A stretch of DNA of 64,000 bases from Merluccius polli. Taxonomy: Eukaryota > Chordata > Actinopteri > Gadiformes > Merlucciidae. Location: the NCBI GenBank assembly GCA_030340625.1, contig JAOPHQ010001991.1:399501-463500 (forward strand), given 5' to 3'. Shown here in pieces: positions 1 to 11,600 of the stretch. How positions within the stretch are numbered: the first letter of the stretch is position 1; the number at the start of each line of letters is the position of its first letter. The notes beneath the pieces were generated by a model. The model was not told the DNA's origin and made no database searches. It saw nothing but the letters and a program-made list of their open reading frames with translations. A program made the position numbers and the translations under genes.

Positions 1-57
1 TGGGCGGCGGCCGAAGGCGGGGACCTTGGCGGTCCGATCCTCGGCTGCAGAAGCTAG

Positions 58-2935
58 CTCTAGGGACGTGGAACGTCACCTCTCTAGTGGGGAAGGAGCC
101 TGAGCTGGTGCGCGAGGTTGAGAAGTTCCGGCTAGATATAGTCGGCCTCACCTCGACGCATAGCAAGGGCTCTGGAACCAGTCTTCTCGAGAGGGGTTGG
201 ACTCTCTTCCACTCTGGAGTTGCCACTGGTGAGAGGCGCCGGGCAGGGGTGGCAATACTTATTGCCCCCGGCTTGGTGCCTGTATGTTGGAGTTTACCCC
301 GGTAGACGAGAGGGTAGCCTCCCTCCGCCTTCGGGTGGGGGGACGGATCCTGACTGTTGTTTGTGCCTATGGTCCAAACAGCAGTTCAGAGTATCCACCC
401 TTTTTGGACTCCTTGGAGGGGGTGCTGGAAAGTGCTCCCTCTGGGGATTCCCTCGTTCTGCTGGGGGACTTCAACGGCCACGTTGGCAGCGACAGTGAGA
501 CCTGGAGGGGTGTGATTGGGAGGAACGGCCCCCCCGATCTGAACCCGAGTGGTGTTCAGCTATTGGACTTCTGTGCTCGTCACAGATTGTCCATAACGAA
601 CACCATGTTCAAGCATAAGGGTGTCCATATGTGCACTTGGCACCAGGACACCCTAGGCCGCAGATCGATGATCGACTTCGTAGTCGTGTCATCGGACTTG
701 CGGCCGCATGTCTTGGACACTCGGGCGAAGAGAGGGGCGGAGCTGTCAACTGATCACCACCTGGTGGTGAGTTGGCTGCGATGGTGGGGGAGGATGCCGG
801 TCAGACCTGGCAGACCCAAACGTATTGTGAGGGTCTGCTGGGAACGTCTGGCAGAGTCTCCTGTCAGAGAGAGCTTCAACTCCCACCTCCGGGAGAGCTT
901 TGACCATGTACCGGGGGAGGCGGGGGACATTGAGTCCGAGTGGGCCATGTTCCACGCCTCCATTGTTAAGGCGGCCGACCAGAGCTGTGGCCGCAAGGTG
1001 GTCGGTGCCTGCCGTGGCGGCAATTCCCGAACCCGCTGGTGGACACCGGCGGTGAGGGATGCCGTCAAACTGAAGAAGGAGTCCTATAGGACCTTTTTGG
1101 CCTGTGGGACTCCGGAGGCAGCAGGCAGGTACCGGCAGGCCAAGCGGAGCGCAGCTGTGGCGGTTACTGAGGCAAAAACCCGGACATGGGAGGAGTTCGG
1201 TGAGGCCATGGAGAACGACTTCCGGACGGCTTCGAAGAGGTTCTGGACCACCATCCGGCGTCTCAGGAGGGGGAAGCAGTGCATCGTCAACACTGTGTAT
1301 GGTGGAGACGGTGCGCTGCTGACCTCGACTCGGGACGTTGTGGATCGGTGGAAGGAATACTTCGAAGACCTCCTCAATCCCACCGACACGCCTTCCGGTA
1401 AGGAAGCAGGGCCTGGGGACTCGGGTGTGGGCTCTCCTATCTCTGGGGCTGAGGTTGCCGAGGTGGTCAGGAAGCTCCTCGGTGGCAGGGCCCCGGGGGT
1501 GGATGAGGTCCGCCCGGAGTTCCTTAAGGCCCTGGATGTTGTGGGGCTGTCTTGGTTGACACGACTCTGCAGCATCGCGTGGACATCGGGGGCAGTGCCC
1601 CTGGATTGGCAGACTGGGGTGGTGGTCCCTCTTTTTAAGAAGGGGGACCGGAGGGTGTGTTCCAATTATAGGGGGATCACACTCCTCAGCCTTCCTGGTA
1701 AGGTCTATTCAGGGGTGCTGGAGAGGAGGGTCCGTCGGATAGTCGAACCTCGGATTCAGGAGGAGCAATGTGGTTTTCGTCCAGGCCGTGGAACAGTGGA
1801 CCAGCTCTACACCCTCTGCAGGATCCTTGAGGAGTTTGCCCAACCAGTCCACATGTGCTTTGTGGATTTGGAGAAGGCATTCGACCGTGTCCCTCGGGGA
1901 GTCCTGTGGGGGGTTCTCCGGGAGTACGGGGTATCGGACCCCCTAATACGGGCTGTCCGTTCCCTGTATGACCGGTGTCAGAGCTTGGTCCGCATTGCCG
2001 GTAATAAGTCGGACTTGTTTCCAGTGAGGGTTGGACTCCGCCAGGGCTGCCCTTTGTCACCGATTCTGTTCATAATTTTTATGGACAGGATTTCTAGGCA
2101 CAGCCAGGGCGTTGAGGGGGTCCGGTTTGGTGACCTCAGGATTGGGTCTCTGCTTTTTGCGGATGATGTGGTCCTGTTGGCTTCATCAGACCGTGACCTC
2201 CAACTCTCGCTGGGCCGGTTCGCAGCCGAGTGTGAAGCGGCTGGGATGAGAATCAGCACCTCCAAATCCGAGTCCATGGTCCTCAACCGGAAAAGGGTGG
2301 AGTGCACTCTCCGGGTCGGGGATGAGATCCTGCCCCAAGTGGAGGAGTTCAAGTACCTCGGGGTCTTGTTCACGAGTGGGGGGAGGATGGAGCGGGAGAT
2401 CGACAGGCGGATCGGTGCGGCGTCTGCAGTAATGCGGACTCTGCACAGATCCGTCGTGGTGAAGAGGGAGCTGAGCCGAAAGGCAAAGCTCTCGATTTAC
2501 CAGTCAATCCCCTCACCTATGGTCATGAGCTTTGGGTAATGACCGAAAGAACAAGATCGCGGGTACAAGCGGCCGAAATGGGCTTCCTCCGCAGGGTGGC
2601 TGGGCTCTCCCTTAGAGATAGGGTGAGAAGCTCGGTCATCCGGGAGGAGCTCGGAGTAGACCCGCTACTCCTCCGCGTTGAGAGGATGCCCGAGGAGGTG
2701 GCTCGGGCATCTAGTTAGGATGCCTCCCGGACGCCTCCCTGGTGAGGTGTTCAGGGCACGTCCCACTGGTAGGAGACCCCGGGGAAGACCCAGGACACGC
2801 TGGAGAGACTATGTCTCTCGGCTGGCCTGGGAACGCCTCGGGATCCCCCAGGAAGAGCTGGCCGAAGTAGCTGGGGAAAGGGAAGTCTGGGCTTCCCTGC
2901 TTAGGCTGCTGCCCCCGCGACCCGACCCCGGATAA
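58..2935 (+). pseudogene. Rex3/RTE endonuclease-reverse transcriptase, frameshifted
   Basis: The protein nicks target DNA and copies its own RNA at the nick. The reading frame begins with LGTWNVTSL, the start of the endonuclease, and runs in frame 3 to about position 290. It continues in frame 2 from 284 to 2539 and carries GDFNGHVG (near 465) and STDHHLVV (near 750) of the endonuclease. The RT motifs are FVDLEKAFDRVPR (near 1858), RQGCPLSP (near 2040) and LLFADDVVLLA (near 2150), so the FADD catalytic pair is preserved. A further shift near 2505 moves the sequence to frame 1, and the last part (2678-2935) returns to frame 2 as the arginine- and proline-rich C-terminus typical of fish Rex3. 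All domains are recognisable but no single frame is complete. Confidence 0.87.
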
Positions 2936-2943
2936 GCGGTAGA

Positions 2944-2970
2944 AGATGGATGGATGGATGGATGGATGGT
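2944..2970 (+). repeat. (GATG)n 3' tail of the RTE LINE
   Basis: Five to six GATG units follow the end of the LINE coding region directly. This marks the 3' terminus of the insertion. Confidence 0.9.
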
Positions 2971-3502
2971 TTTTCCCACTATGGCCACGCCAAGCACCGC
3001 CCCACCCTGCTCCTGATTGGTTGAGCTGTGCTCTCGACTCTAAGATTGTTTACTGCGCCTGCTAACCCTAACCCTAACCCAAACCCTAACCCTAACTATA
3101 TCTTCAACACTTGTAAACTGAGCGGTCGTTGAGATTAAACAATCTTCTAGCTTGCTGGGCGCAGTAGAACCAATCAGAAAAGCCGAGAAAAGCCTCCAGT
3201 GCCGCTTTTTGCTCATCGTTAGAGAACGAATAAACTCTAATTGTGCTACAACTTGCTCGATAGCTGCGCGCATCTCGGTCACATCCGCGGAAGCCGCCAT
3301 GTTGTTTAGACTGAAGAGTCGCTCCTCATTGCGTCACACTTGAACCCGCCTCAAAACCAACGCTGATTGGACGATCATTTTCTGATCGGCTCCAAATTTT
3401 CTCCGTCGTGCAATACCAGACTGAACTGTGAGTGGAATATCATGGAGCTCGCGAGATCAGGCTGGTCTCGCGAGGCTAGCCAGGACGGACTCCAGCGCAG
3501 AT
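2971..3502. other. Unassigned stretch with a possible RecQ-like helicase fragment
   Basis: On the minus strand, from the ATG at 3300, the sequence starts MAASADVTEMRAAIEQVVAQ. One frame shift later it reads like the start of RecQ-type helicase ORFs found in fish repeats (EQKAALEAF). The similarity is short and from memory only, so the assignment is tentative. The stretch also carries the telomere-like repeat described separately. No complete gene is visible. Confidence 0.25.
3062..3097. repeat. Short interstitial telomere-like (CCCTAA)n tract
   Basis: About five to six near-perfect CCCTAA units, one with a substitution (CCCAAA), form an internal vertebrate telomeric repeat of roughly 35 bp. 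It lies about 90 bp from the end of the Rex3-like LINE. Confidence 0.85.
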
Positions 3503-4071
3503 CTGGGGCCTCATGTACGAAGACTTGCGTGGATTTTTGCGTACGCCAAAACCCCGAAAATGTCATACGCACAAATAAATTCAGATGTATGAAAGTGTGC
3601 GTACGCATGGATCCGAGCACGTTTCTTTTGTACATCCCGATCAACGTGGAACTGAGCGCACATGCAGATGTGGCAAACTCCTCCCTGTCCACGCCCTCAT
3701 TTAAATATGCAAATCTATGTAAATAGGCCCTGGACCTCAGATTCACCTCTATCCGATCACATAAAACAAGCAAGTGTGGCACAGAGGATATTTATATATT
3801 ATTGCCACTTAAATGTGTTATTTTATATGTATGGACTTTATTTGGCATTTTTACAGACACCCCCCATTCAATTTTAAGCATTATTATTATTATTATTATT
3901 AAAGGCACGAGACCACCCGCGGCTATATAAACTGTGGACCGGGACCAGTAAAGCCACTGAAGACCGGCCGACTCACTTGTCTTTTTGTTTAATTGATTCT
4001 TTCAGAATAACATCTTTTCTAAAATATGCCAACCCTTGAGTCAGCTTGCACTCTATGGGTGTAACACAAGC

Positions 4072-4305
4072 ATGAACAAAGGAAAGAAAAGACATTTCAC
4101 AGAGTCCGAGTTGGAGATTTTGGTGAATGACGTGGAGCCGCGGAGGGAGATTCTCTCTGGTCCCCTGTCAGCAGGGATCAATATGAAGAGGAAATGAGTG
4201 GGAGTATGTGTGTGAGGCGGTACATGCCGTGGGGTCCGAGCAGCGCACACACACACAGGTGAAAAATAAGTGGTCGGATCTGAAGGTGGAGGTGAAGCGG
4301 AGGAA
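4072..4305 (+). pseudogene. Harbinger Myb/NAIF1-like DNA-binding protein fragment
   Basis: The reading frame from ATG 4072 starts MNKGKKRHFTESELEILV, matching the Myb/trihelix domain of Harbinger accessory proteins (NAIF1-like) that bind transposon ends and carry the transposase to the nucleus. The frame stops near 4196 at a point where the family continues. A one-base shift later the domain resumes with VKNKWSDLKVEVKRR, the third helix. The tryptophans and the basic third helix are still readable. The gene is a pseudogene and its C-terminal half is missing, consistent with the internal deletion of its transposon. Confidence 0.75.
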
Positions 4306-4383
4306 TATATTCTATGCGTCACTTTCATGCCGCACACTTGGAAGACCACTAGGTGGCGCTGTTTTTGAGCAAATTCCGTAACG

Positions 4384-4566
4384 CTAATAACTCCCGCATA
4401 CTTTGTCGCACATTCGAAATCGGCTTATGAGCCAATTGTCATCGTTTGCAAGTAAATCCTCGCGTTCCCTAAATACTCGCTCACGTCGGATTGCACCATT
4501 TGCAAGGTCCTCTAACAACGCTAACGCTGCCATCGGTAATACCATTTTCTTCATCACATTGCGCAT
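4384..4566 (-). pseudogene. HARBI1-like transposase, N-terminal fragment
   Basis: The minus-strand frame from 4566 contains RRERVFREREDLLANDDNWL followed by ISRFR, the conserved N-terminal segment of Harbinger transposases upstream of the DDE core. After this segment the frame diverges and stops, so all catalytic residues are absent. It is convergent with the Myb-like fragment, the usual arrangement of the two Harbinger genes. An alternative explanation as a host HARBI1 gene is excluded by the TIR and TSD frame around it. Confidence 0.75.
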
Positions 4567-5010
4567 GCTTTTATATCCACCCGTATAATTGCAAACACGG
4601 TGGGTGTGTTAATTGTTCATAAGTGCACATCACTCTGATGACTAATTGTTTTTGACATTATTAACAGTTTCCCAGCGTCACCTATAAGTGTCGCCAAAGG
4701 AACAATAGCTGTAGAAACGTGCGTACGCCAGCCATGAAGTTGACGTGAGGCACCGCACATTTCCACGGTCATTTCACGTTTCGTACATCTGAACGTGAGC
4801 GTGGAACGGCTTTTTTTTTTGCGTACGCAACCTTCGTACATGAGGCCCCTGGAGAAGTAAAAACACACCCACACCACAGGACAATCAGGCCCAACTATCT
4901 TCAGAGTGTTACGCCACGTCCTGCTACACAGTCCAACACCCCCATCTAGTGGCCGCTTGTCGCCACTGGTCATCATTCCCCCAACACACCTGTCGGCAAT
5001 CTGCAATCTC

Positions 5011-6942
5011 CAGTGGCGACTGGTCATTAGGGGCAGGTGGGGCAGAGCCCCACCTACTCTCACAAGAAAAAAAAATAAAAGAAAAATAAAAAGAAAAAAG
5101 AAAAAAAAGAAAAAAAAGATATATAATTTTTTTTTAAATATATATATTTCACAAAAATCTCCCCATAAAGTACTGTAAAATAATAAGTTTGGCGCTTTTA
5201 GTTCATTTTTAGTCGACCCTAGCTTGCTTCTTCAGCCTGAGGGGGGCTGGTGGTGCTAGGTGGGGCTAAAAATGGCGCTAGCCCCACCAGTCTAATGGTA
5301 GTGTGTGTTGGGACTTGAAAAATTGAACTGCGCATGCTCAGCATGTTCTCCGTTGAAGTGGACGGAGAAAAATATTTTTCCTATGGTAGGGCTATCCCCA
5401 CTGGCACTGTATGGACATATATGGTTTGTTCCGCTACAGCGTCATTTCATTGTTCGCAGCTATTGGCTGTAGTGTGCGGCGCGGCGTGATGAGTCATGAC
5501 TCGAGTGACTTCGTCTTCACGTGTGCGCCGTGTGAGAAGTTGCTAACAAGCATGTCGGAGGTACGCAAACGAAAACAGGTATGTACTCGGTCGGATCATC
5601 ACTTTAAAAATTAAATTAAACTGTGTGGGAAATGTGAGACAGCACTGCGGGGTCACGACGAGTCGGCGGTCTGAATCCGGGGATATTCCGGTGTATTGTT
5701 GAGACGATGTGTGAGGGCGATGCTCGGCTTCAGCGGCACTATGACGCTCAGCCCGTATTCAAAGGGACATCACCATACAGGACCAACTATTAGACTGCAT
5801 GTATGAAGTGGACAGGGACAGCCAAACAAGTGGACGAGACATCATGTGTTGCTGTACAGGCCGACGAGACAACGGATGTCTCCTGTAAATCACAGATGGC
5901 GGTTGTGCTGCGGTACCTTCTGCCGTAACACAGTGACAGTTAAGCGTTGTTCTTGTCAATGTTGTGTCTGTTTATGTTTGTCCCGTCTCATATGTCCCCA
6001 CTCCTGGCCCGCACCTTGTCGTGGTGAGTGGGCTTTAAACCAAGACAGGCCATTCTGAATCTTTTCTTTCACAGCTGTTATCTTTGGTTTCTCCTCCAGG
6101 ACACTGCCTAGGCCTATGGGAGGTCTCCATGGTAACATGATATTGGGTTCTTATAGGCTCTTACAGCTGTTTGCACTAGTGTCATTTTAGGTTTGCGGAA
6201 GCTTAGTTTAAAGTTTAAAAACTATACTTTCATTATTGCAATGTTTTGATGTCAGCAATAAAACATTAAAAGCTGCACCAATGTACTTTATTAATTAAAT
6301 ATATATGATACATGGATAACAGTCACTTAGTTCAAAAACCAAAAGCCCAGCATACTGAATAGTGTTAAAGTATATTTTATTTGTAATGGTTGAGCCCCAG
6401 TACCTGCCTGCTGTCCTGGTTATCTTTCCACAGTTCCTTGTGGGTGGAGCTGAGGGCTGAATAGACAATGGGACACACCAAGCCAGGGCTACAAACAGCA
6501 TGGTGGGACACTGACACGTAAGTTAGACCAATGAAGAAAGCTCAATCTCTATTTTCAAATACGTTAGCTTTTTTGAAAATTACCAATTTTATTTGTAATA
6601 TTTTAGGGCTGTAACGTTTTCCAAAAATGAATTTCAAACAAATTTAAAATGCCCCGTAATTTGTTTGAATATATTCTAATACCCCCTCCACATTAGCTTG
6701 GTTTACTGATAGGTTTAGACGCTGTTTAGCGTATTACTGCCTTCCACAGGTCAGATGTTGAACTAGATTTTACATACAGTCCTGTGTTGTGCAGGATAGC
6801 CGGGAGCAGGCGGAGTCAACCTCTACAAAGATCACCACGACTGTGAAAACAAACGGGTGACGTCACGGACACTGGTACGTCATTTAAAAAAAAAAAAAAT
6901 TAGCCTAGCCCCACCTGTATTTTACATGTAGAAACGCCACTG
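5011..6942 (+). mobile_element. hAT transposon nested in the solo LTR
   Basis: Ends are CAGTGGCG and CGCCACTG, flanked by a perfect 8-bp duplication GCAATCTC (5003-5010 and 6943-6950), both diagnostic of hAT. The interior is degenerate and AT-rich but retains a short hAT transposase fragment near 5845-5925. It is 1932 bp, too short for an intact element. Confidence 0.88.
5845..5928 (+). pseudogene. hAT transposase fragment (ZMYM/DUF4371 type)
   Basis: In one frame the sequence reads VAVQADETTDVSCKSQMAVV, the conserved block of hAT transposases that contains the first catalytic aspartate (D-E-T-T-D). The frame ends at a stop about ten codons later and no continuous zinc-finger or C-terminal dimerisation region is visible. 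It supports the hAT identity of the surrounding TIR element and shows that it descends from an autonomous copy. Confidence 0.7.
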
Positions 6943-7057
6943 GCAATCTCCATTCCCTACTTAAGCCGGGGATCTCCAGTCAGCCGGCGCCAGTACGTGC
7001 TCTAGTCTACCCTACCAGTTCTCAGTGATTCAGTCTGCCTACCTCTTGCCGAAACCC

Positions 7058-7230
7058 CGCCTGTCCGACTACCCGCCTGCCTGACTACCCGCCTGCCTGA
7101 CTACCCGCCTGTCCGACTAACGGCCTGTTGCCGAACCCTCGCCTGTCCGACTACCTGCCTGTTGCCGAACCCTCGCCTGTCTGACTACCCGCCTGTTACC
7201 GGATCCTCGCCTGCCTGACTACCGCTTGCC
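7058..7230. repeat. Tandem CCTGCCTGACTACCCG-like minisatellite in the solo LTR
   Basis: About eight imperfect copies of a 16-30 bp unit (CCTGTCCGACTACCCG and variants with GTTGCCGAACCCTCG) lie just upstream of the LTR AATAAA signal. They are an internal minisatellite of this LTR. Confidence 0.8.
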
Positions 7231-7345
7231 TAGCCTGGCTTGTTGTTATTCCCTTTCTCCCAATAAATCCCACTGTCTTTTCATCCCGTCTCCGCCTGCC
7301 TGTGTTCAGCGTTTGGGTCCACTCGTCCTGTCCCATAACACAGAG

Positions 7346-8451
7346 CCTTTCAACAATCAGGCCTTTGCTCCCGATCGTCGAAAAATTGGGCTAATATTCC
7401 TGTAGTGTGCAGCTGACATTAGAGCTTGTCCGCAAAGACTATATGCACCTAGAGACCAGCAAGGGAGGTTAAGCCTAGCCCACATGAAACAAAATTGGGA
7501 AAAACTGCAGCCGAGTGGATATTCAACAACTTCCTCCCTCCCTTTGGCAACCCATCATGGCCACCATGACAAGGGTCGCAGATAGACAACAGCCTGGTAA
7601 GGGTGGCATGAGCTCATCACTCGGGAAGGAACAAAACAAACTTTAGCTGGACCCTTGAAATGTTGGCAGCATAGCTTTTATTAAAGTTAATCTCGGTTTT
7701 GTATATTACTTTAAATTTAACAGTGAGGTCACCAACATGAAACTGATTTATTGTTAAGTTTTTAAAGGTTTGAATTTGAAGGTTTTTCAAGACGACTAGA
7801 CAATAGCTCAAATTAGATTAATTAAAAAACATTTTTAGGTAGATGAACATAACATTTCATAAAGGGTTACACATCTTAGTTAAAGTAAAAACAGGACTAA
7901 CAGTTTTGGGCTAAGAAAATAAAACAACTTAGAAAGATTTAACAGAAACTTAAGTATTGAACATAATACATGCTATAATAAATGCCTGTTTGTTTATTTA
8001 TATTTATTTCATAGTTAATCTTAATCAAAGCTAAACATTGTCTATTATTATTTAACAAATACACTTCCAAACTTACCAAAACATATCAACATTGTTTTTG
8101 TAATCAAATGAAAGTAATGGGAATCAATCATCAAATGTGTCCTTTACCATTCCATGTAACAGTTGTGTCTAATACAGTAAATAGATTTCCACCGAATCTT
8201 GGAATTCCAGAGTAAAAATAGAATTGCAATTGTAAAAACAAGCTTTGTCAATACATTTACTAAGTTATTCAGTGGAATTCTTCACTTATCTTGCCTTCTT
8301 CGTTGTCTTCTTTATTCTATAAATTATAAAGCACTTTCTGTTATTCCATGTAAACAGAAAGGCATACAGACATGGAAACTGCATGCCATCTTACATAATC
8401 ATTTGTGCAAACATTTGAATATTTCCTTGATGGGTTTTCTAATAAACATAC
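7346..8451. other. Intergenic or intronic AT-rich stretch, no gene recognised
   Basis: This lies downstream (minus-strand sense) of the last YTHDC2 exon seen. I looked for the next YTHDC2 exon (low-complexity linker and YTH domain) and saw none. No transposon ends were recognised either. Confidence 0.4.
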
Positions 8452-8634
8452 CTGTATGACACTGTCTGGAGTACAGACAGGAGCCTGAGAGGCATCTTGG
8501 TTGGAGAAAGTGGTTCTACTGTTACTATTTCTCCAGGATATCTCTTGAGATCCTTCAGACAGCATGGGCCAGGGCCGCTGACCAATACCAGCTGGCTGCA
8601 GCAAGCCCACTGCTTGTTCTTCTGCTATAAGGAC
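8452..8634 (-). CDS. ythdc2: YTHDC2 exon: linker before the YTH domain
   Basis: A 183-bp exon (61 codons, phase 0) after a pyrimidine-rich acceptor ending AACCTCAG. It contains EEQAVGLLQPAGIGQRPWPM, matching the YTHDC2 stretch EEQSAGLQQPSGIGQRP, then a less conserved serine-rich linker. It ends at the donor GTATGT. The next exons should carry the YTH domain and are not in the window. Confidence 0.92.
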
Positions 8635-11600
8635 CTGAGGTTAAAAAAAAGTTTTCTTTCACCACCTAACAGGGTTGTTGCAACAACTCAGATTGTGACA
8701 TTCAAATCACATTAACACCATTCAGCATTGCATTTCATTGTGAAGACTAAATGTATTTTTTTAGGAGCAATACGAAGGCAGACGTACAGAGACCAGGGCA
8801 GAGATTGTGGCTTCATCTTGCTGTGACAAGGGTTTTGATGGGGAGCGCATTCTTCTGAGAAACATGCTGTGCCACTTCTGCCTGAGCTGGAACACCAATT
8901 TTGCTGTCTGACAATCAATTTAAAAAAAGGTTAAACATGGAAACATGACTAAAACATTGACACAAAACAAAATTATGAATGTAACTATGGCTTCGAGTGA
9001 GCATGTTGGCACCATAGCATGCATTGGCACCTGCATTTTCATTGTGCCCATGCACGGGTTGACCAACAAAATCACCTGCCACCTCTTCTTGTAGGTCACA
9101 TTCCCCCACTTATAAATGACATAAAAACCCAGGAAATATTTACCATATTACTTACTTAGTAATATTGGAAGTAACCTACTACGCTGTGTGTGTGTGTTGA
9201 CGTAAGGAAATGGTGAGCTCAGGCTCACTGTGATTTATCCCAGGCATGTTATTAACCTGTTTGTCGTAAGTTAAATATCCTGTGCCTTTGTATGAGGCTT
9301 GCTGTCAGTGTTTTATCAGTTTGTGGCGCGTGCAAAATTGAAGTTACCAAGAAGGAGGACCATCCACGTCAACTCCTAGCAAGTGAGGTGGAATGCCTGT
9401 TTAAACCCTCTCTATCATAGCACCATCCACCATAGCCCCATCCAGTGATTGATAGGTAAGGAATACAGAATTATTAGAATATCACTTCTCCAAGTTTATT
9501 GATGATTAGTATACTGGTCCATTGCTCTCTGGATCCTGGAATTGAAGACCTTTCCATGGCAGAAATAGAATAACTGAACTGGCATTATTGAAGTTGGCAG
9601 TTAATGCCACCCAACATGTTTATTCTGCTTACTTAAATGTGATTTGGGGACATTTGTCCTTGTTTACAACATTATGTATGGTAATCTAGTTGTTTAGATG
9701 AAAGGTGACTTAACTGTGGTATTATTTAGGGCTGCCCCCGACTAAAGATTTTCTTAGTCGGCTATTAGTCGCCATTTCAAGCTGATAGTCGACTAATCGT
9801 AGCACTTTTAATGTCATTATTTCGATTTATTTTTTGGGGCATCAGAGATTGGTTTGAGGTTCAGGGCGAGAGGGTTATAAAAGAAACACTGAACCTTGTG
9901 CTACTTTACAGATAATACAATACTGTAATAATCAGCCTTTAAAATATAATTTTTACAAGCACACGCACAAAGCGGGCCGCCTATTAACAGCATGGACAAA
10001 GTGGTTCTGAAGGTTGTCGAACAACCAGGAAGGAGACATTGAACACTTTTGATAATTGTATTTACACACTGTATAACTGCACACAACTTTATTTAAAAGC
10101 AAGCAAATGGAAAAAATGTTTGTTCGTATTTTCGTGTCCAGTGCGTGTGGATGTTAAGATATTGGATATTCAACCGATATTCACACTCCGAATTACAGTG
10201 ATCAGACACAGGGAACTAAAGACGCGATCACCGGTATTAGTCCCGTGTGTCTACCTACCTAGGTGTATTGGTCAATATTTCTGCAGCGATGAGTTAAATC
10301 AGGGCTTGTTGCAACCACGGATGTATTCAGTTGCGATGCTTGTGTTATTTTTATGTTTTACTTTTTGCGCGACTAATGAAAACTTATTCGACTAAGCCTC
10401 TGCTGATCGACTAAGCCGGTTGGTCGACTATTAGGGGGCAGCCCTAGTATTATTTAAAGGAAATGTGGTGTTGGTTGTTTTAAATTAACACTAGGCTATA
10501 CAAAAACATATTTTAGCATACAATAATTCCCTAAAATAAACAAACCAGGGGTGGCCATCACTAGTCAGAAAGGGCCGATGTGGTGCATGCTTGTTTCCCA
10601 ACTAAGCCAGTGTTACCCTGTTATTAACTAATGTTTTTTTTCTTGGTGTTTTGTTTAGATTCTCTATGATGAGCGTTCATGATGAGTCCACCATTAGCCT
10701 GACTGAAGACGTGAATTAACCTAATAAACCCTAGAAATACAATAGGTATCCACAGACACCTATTGTGAATACGTAATAAGAAGCCCTAGAAATACAATAG
10801 GTATCCAGTTACACTGTGACTACCTGAAAAGACACAGAATAACAATAGTGTGGCTTGCTTTGCAACCACCCTAAGAAGTCTCGAGAGTAGTATTTTGTGC
10901 TCTTGATATTAGCGATCTGCTAACTTGCCGACTTGTTGACGTTCTAAGCAGTTTGTGATTGGCTCACTGCCGACATATGGCGTTATGTGTAAATTTACGG
11001 CAGTAGCTTTGATGTGATAAATAACAAACAAACAACAAATTAAATCCACTGTTTAGGATTTCCTTTTTATTTGTATTTCCATTTTATATATCTTTTATTA
11101 TTTTTACAATATATATACAGTCCCTGACAAAAGTCTTGTCACTTATCCATTTTGTAGAAACAACAGCTTATAACCTGACTTTTAATTAATCCATTGGTTT
11201 TAGAAATGGCTCATATGAAAGCTAAAACCCTCCAAAATTATGTTTAATATACTAAAATGAATTTGCTTCACTGAAGAAAGATTGATCATTTAATGAACAC
11301 AGACAGGTCAGATTTTGGCAAGACAAAAGTTTTGTCGCCTACAGAGAGTAATGTGAAAATTGAACAAATAATTTACTTCAAATACAAAAATATGTTGCAT
11401 AACATCAGTGAATTAAGTAGTGGTGCTGTGAGATCCATATGTAATATCTTGTATGACTTCCATGAGCTTGAAGGACTGCATCATGCAGTTCGACTCCATG
11501 CGGTTCGACAATGATTCATACAATTTATTGATGAAGTCATCAGGAATAGCAAAGAAAGCAGTCTTACATGCCTCCCAGAGTTCATCAAGATTCTTTGGTT

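Larger units (their letters stand above)
1..2970 (+). mobile_element. Rex3-like non-LTR retrotransposon (RTE clade), 5' end outside window
   Basis: This is a LINE of the RTE clade, closest in character to fish Rex3. It has an apurinic-type endonuclease followed by reverse transcriptase, a GC-rich 3' region, and a 3' end made of GATG tetranucleotide repeats instead of poly(A), as is usual for RTE elements. The window opens inside the endonuclease region, so the true 5' end is not visible. The copy is broken by at least two frame changes and is certainly inactive. Flanking duplications cannot be judged because only one end is visible. Confidence 0.88.
3506..4848. mobile_element. PIF/Harbinger transposon, internally deleted, with TIRs and 3-bp TSD
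   Basis: Terminal inverted repeats start GGGCCTCATGTACGAAG at both ends (3506 forward, 4848 reverse). They are flanked by a CTG duplication at 3503-3505 and 4849-4851, and a 3-bp TSD is the Harbinger signature. Inside are remnants of both standard Harbinger genes in convergent orientation: a Myb-like DNA-binding protein on plus and the start of the HARBI1-type transposase on minus. The 1343-bp length and the loss of the nuclease core show an internal deletion derivative. Confidence 0.88.
4907..7340. mobile_element. Solo Gypsy-type LTR (about 494 bp) interrupted by a hAT element
   Basis: The LTR runs from TGTTACGCC to TCCCATAACA, with a 5-bp duplication CAGAG at 4902-4906 and 7341-7345. Removing the hAT insertion (5011-6942 plus one 8-bp TSD) leaves about 494 bp. 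Its right part has a TATA-like TACTTAAG near 6959, short tandem repeats and AATAAA near 7263. No internal region or second LTR adjoins it, so it is a solo LTR left by recombination between LTRs. Confidence 0.85.

Noticed and set aside
84..500. Short overlapping plus-strand frame at 220-498 as a separate gene
   Set aside because: It lies in another frame over the LINE endonuclease and has no own motif. The neighbouring frames are explained by a frameshift in the endonuclease.
1084..2446. Minus-strand frames within the Rex3-like LINE
   Set aside because: They are the reverse shadow of the RT gene, with no motif and GC-driven absence of stops.
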